Assembly (NCBI GenBank): GCA_045617105.1
Contig: JAZLHW010000130.1
Location: 1 to 23,581 of the forward strand
DNA length: 23,581 nt
DNA from: CALELM01 sp045617105
GTDB taxonomy: Bacteria > Bacillota > Negativicutes > Selenomonadales > Selenomonadaceae
Reading direction: 5' to 3'
This document shows, in pieces, positions 21,535 through 23,581 of this stretch; within the stretch, counting starts at the first letter, position 1; each line of letters begins with the position of its first letter. The position numbers were made by a program, and so were the translations under genes. The notes under the pieces are model-generated. The model was not told where the DNA came from. It saw only the letters and a program-made list of their open reading frames with translations, and did no database searches.

Positions 21535-22236
21535 TTACTGGTGGATCAGCGTCGGCTGAACATTTGGCTGGATGCGGACCCGTTGAATTCCTGACGGGAA
21601 ATAGTCCTTAAAAAAACTGCGACTGCATTCTGCGTACACATTCCGCCAGCCTTCCCTCGATGTGGTGTAGTCCAAATAGCATGCCCCAAGCACAGGCATT
21701 CCCCTCTTGTTGTAAACCACATAGGAGACCTCTGCTCGGTAAAGCACCTCATGCGCTGCTGGAACCTGTACAGATTCATTATAATGGTACTCTCTGAGTA
21801 CATACTTATTTCCATTGTACTCATCCGTTACCTTGTTGCAGCAATCAATATATGTCGTATAAGGCTCCGTCCTGCCCTCCGTGCGCTCATGCCAAATAAC
21901 CTGCGGAACAACAAAAAGATCCGCCTGACCATTCAGCTCTGCCGCCAGTTCCTCACCGCTTCTGCCGTTCGAGGAATTGATGGAGACTGACCACGTCCAT
22001 TGCGGCAGGGCAGAACGTGCCATTCCCAAAAGCTCATCATCAAAATCACGGTCAAAGTCATCATAGCTTCCAAAACTGTCATATTCCATCGGAAAGAGCA
22101 CTACGCTTTTCGCCGACAGCAGATCCCCTTCCTTATCGTCTACCCAAGCGCCGTCATACCGCTCATGGTCCATAGCATAAGCTGCCTGCGACAAGACCAC
22201 AACACAACAAAACACCAAAAAAAGAATACGTTTCAT
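21535..22236 (-). CDS. Secreted protein of unknown function, likely paralogue of the next gene
   Basis: Encodes a 233-residue protein with a signal peptide (MKRILFLVFCCVVVLSQAAYA, cut before MDHE). The family is unknown to me. After an acidic segment come SAKSVVLFPMEYDSFGSYDD, a region with NGRSGEELAAELNGQADLFV and PQVIWHERTEG, then a polar tyrosine-rich stretch, and a C-terminal part (YRAEVSYVVYNKRGMPVLG to SFFKDYF) that follows the same pattern as the downstream gene: beta strand, charged turn with Gly, conserved Tyr, then Phe-Phe near the end. ATG 22236 is preferred, with AAGGAG 8 bases upstream and the signal peptide starting there. The small N-terminal helix-and-strand unit with NGQADLFVVP recalls lipoprotein-like DUF4136 proteins, but this is only a hint. 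Confidence 0.75.
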   Translation of the reverse strand: MKRILFLVFCCVVVLSQAAYAMDHERYDGAWVDDKEGDLLSAKSVVLFPMEYDSFGSYDDFDRDFDDELLGMARSALPQWTWSVSINSSNGRSGEELAAELNGQADLFVVPQVIWHERTEGRTEPYTTYIDCCNKVTDEYNGNKYVLREYHYNESVQVPAAHEVLYRAEVSYVVYNKRGMPVLGACYLDYTTSREGWRNVYAECSRSFFKDYFPSGIQRVRIQPNVQPTLIHQ

Positions 22237-22374
22237 TCCCTTCACTCCTTCACACGATCTTTTCTCCTTCTTATACGAAAAAACGAGAAAAATATTACAT
22301 GCAAAATCCTTACCTGCACGGTCTATCTTTCTAAATTTTCCGAATCTATCATATAATTCGTTTTGAAAAATTGC

Positions 22375-22407
22375 AATAAAAAAGAAAACCCCGCCTAAAA
22401 TACGGGG
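22375..22407 (-). terminator. Terminator after the glycosyltransferase gene
   Basis: On the minus strand a 5-bp GC stem (CCCCG, 22403-22407, with CGGGG, 22389-22393) is followed by TTTTCTTTTTT. The stem is short but all G-C, and the T-run is strong. It lies about 90 bases past the glycosyltransferase stop and probably ends the polysaccharide operon. Confidence 0.6.
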
Positions 22408-22495
22408 ATCTCCCAAAACCGATCCAAAGCAATGCTTCTTCACTTTCGTGCCATACGCCCAAAAGCTCTCGCCGTTTGTCTCCTTTTATTCCGTC

Positions 22496-23353
22496 CTATT
22501 TTCTCCTGCCCATGCGAAAGGCAAGATATTTCACGGCATCGTCCATGATAAATCCAGCAGCAGTAAGCGGAGCCTTCCGCTCCCAAGCTGCTTTCATCTG
22601 CTTTTTCAAAAGCTCCAGCCCTGCCCCCTCGCTCTTGCCGAACGTATCGAGGATCCACTTTTCACTTGACTGGAACCTTCCGATCTCCGAGTATCTCCGA
22701 TAAGCGGAACGAAGCCCGTACTCATGGGAATGATTCACTCTCGCCCCTGCCGCATAATAAAGCGCCCAGCCATGCATCAAGAGCTTTGCTCCCATGTACA
22801 TATCCTCGCTCACGTTGAGCTTTGGAAATCCTCCCACCTCTTGAACTGCCTTTACCCGATAGGCAGAAAAGGCATCCGATAGGAACGCCGCTCGAATACC
22901 GAGGTTTTTCCTGTCCTCAAAGACGATCCTGCGGTCACTGCTGCCATAGCTGAATTCCCTCTGAAGCCTTGTTCCAAGCGATGCACCGACATGCGGAAGC
23001 TGACGGCCGCAGACCGCGCCAACCTTTTCATCCGCAAAAGGCACGACCAATGCAGAAAGAGCATCGCTCTCCGGCATCAGGACATCCTGCGTCAAAAAAA
23101 CAACGATATCCACATCATCTGCCAGCCAATCGATCGCCTGCTGTCTTGTCAAGCCATGATTAAACGACTTGCGGGGTATCACCTTCGTTTCAAAACCATG
23201 CTTCGCCGCAAGCTCCGCCGTCCCATCTTCGGATGAGGAATCCACCACAAGCTTCCTTGCCAGCTTGCAGTCCTGCCTGTCCAACTGGCAAAGAAGCTGC
23301 TCAAAGGAAGCCCCTGCGTGCAGCGTCGGTATTACCAAACCAATTCTATCCAT
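22496..23353 (-). CDS. Family 2 glycosyltransferase
   Basis: Encodes a 285-residue GT-A-fold glycosyltransferase similar to rhamnosyltransferases of O-antigen or capsule clusters. It opens with IGLVIPTLHAGASFEQLL, the nucleotide-sugar-binding start, followed by VVDSSSEDGTAE. The metal-binding DxD-like acidic position is likely in FLTQDVLMPESDA, and the catalytic base region is NVSEDMYMGAKLL. It is short and lacks a transmembrane segment, so it probably works at the inner face of the membrane on a lipid-linked sugar. ATG 23353 is chosen because AAGGGTG precedes it and TGATG overlaps the stop of the upstream sugar transferase. The overlap implies the two act in sequence: that enzyme places the first sugar and this one adds the next (inference). 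Confidence 0.9.
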   Translation of the reverse strand: MDRIGLVIPTLHAGASFEQLLCQLDRQDCKLARKLVVDSSSEDGTAELAAKHGFETKVIPRKSFNHGLTRQQAIDWLADDVDIVVFLTQDVLMPESDALSALVVPFADEKVGAVCGRQLPHVGASLGTRLQREFSYGSSDRRIVFEDRKNLGIRAAFLSDAFSAYRVKAVQEVGGFPKLNVSEDMYMGAKLLMHGWALYYAAGARVNHSHEYGLRSAYRRYSEIGRFQSSEKWILDTFGKSEGAGLELLKKQMKAAWERKAPLTAAGFIMDDAVKYLAFRMGRRK

Positions 23354-23581
23354 CAATATGCACCCTTTTTCCCAAACACGACCTTGACGGTTTTCAAAAG
23401 ATACACGATATCCATCCAAACAGACCAGTTGCGCACATACCATGCATCGAGATGCAGCCGCCCCTGAAAGCTGATGTCATTGCGGCCGCTGATCTGCCAC
23501 AGCCCAGTGATTCCCGGAACAGTAACAACGATAGTAGACAAATACTCGCCCATCATCTCTGCCTCGCGCGGCAGATAGGGG
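23353..23581 (-). CDS. Undecaprenyl-phosphate sugar-1-phosphate transferase, C-terminal part
   Basis: The 3' end of a larger gene entering from the right edge; about 75 codons are visible. The sequence PYLPREAEMMGEYL, then VPGITGLWQISGRNDISFQ and LDAWYVRNWSVWMDIVYLLK, is the C-terminal signature of the bacterial sugar transferase family (WbaP, WcaJ, CpsE-like), which puts the first sugar phosphate on undecaprenyl phosphate to start capsule, O-antigen or exopolysaccharide units. Galactose and glucose versions share this tail, so the sugar cannot be named. Its stop overlaps the next gene by one base. Confidence 0.93.
   Translation of the reverse strand, partial: PYLPREAEMMGEYLSTIVVTVPGITGLWQISGRNDISFQGRLHLDAWYVRNWSVWMDIVYLLKTVKVVFGKKGAY

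Overview
The window reads as chromosome of an anaerobic diderm Firmicute, most likely a Negativicute close to Selenomonas (inference from protein style, not from any marker gene). Firmicute-type AGGAGG ribosome binding sites sit beside genes that presuppose a periplasm: a periplasmic adaptor protein, several cleavable signal peptides, and a Gram-negative-style Ntn amide hydrolase with a propeptide. Rubrerythrin and a many-cluster iron-sulfur PreA indicate an anaerobe. Nearly every gene is on the minus strand; the only clear plus-strand gene is the permease at 13931-15358.

Layout by coordinate. 1-362: no gene, but a 100-bp dispersed repeat and the rubrerythrin terminator. 363-2330: rubrerythrin and serS. 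2482-10106: a tight five-gene operon, transcribed right to left, encoding a periplasmic adaptor, an NHLM-type secretion protein, a C39-peptidase ABC exporter, a second NHLM ABC exporter and an ECF-type sigma factor. All four junctions are 1-4 base stop/start overlaps. No precursor peptide lies in or beside this operon. 10304-12207: aroF and pheA (phenylalanine branch). 12300-13529: a dicarboxylate/amino-acid:cation symporter. About 13690-17565: an accessory patch holding an APC permease (+) and a secreted choloylglycine/penicillin-V-acylase-family hydrolase (-), convergent and bounded by 41-bp inverted repeats, with a second copy of the 100-bp repeat on its left and a truncated antitoxin-like gene on its right. 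17542-19744: PreA-like flavo/iron-sulfur protein and a DEDDh exonuclease. 19931-20320: crcB fluoride channel. 20446-20637: a small peptide gene with a double-glycine-type leader, its own terminator and a direct-repeat operator. 20882-22236: two tandem, apparently related secreted proteins of unknown function. 22496-23581: a GT2 glycosyltransferase translationally coupled to the 3' end of a polyprenyl-phosphate sugar transferase (surface polysaccharide locus running off the window).

The most interesting idea is a split secretion system: the NHLM operon provides leader cleavage and export, while the GG-leader peptide about 10 kb away, with a three-copy direct repeat just upstream of its promoter, could be a substrate. 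The ECF sigma factor ending the export operon would be a natural regulator. The second is the inverted-repeat-bounded permease/hydrolase unit, which looks like a transposase-less mobile or invertible module. Both are hypotheses. The gene identities, the overlaps and the repeats themselves are read directly from the sequence.
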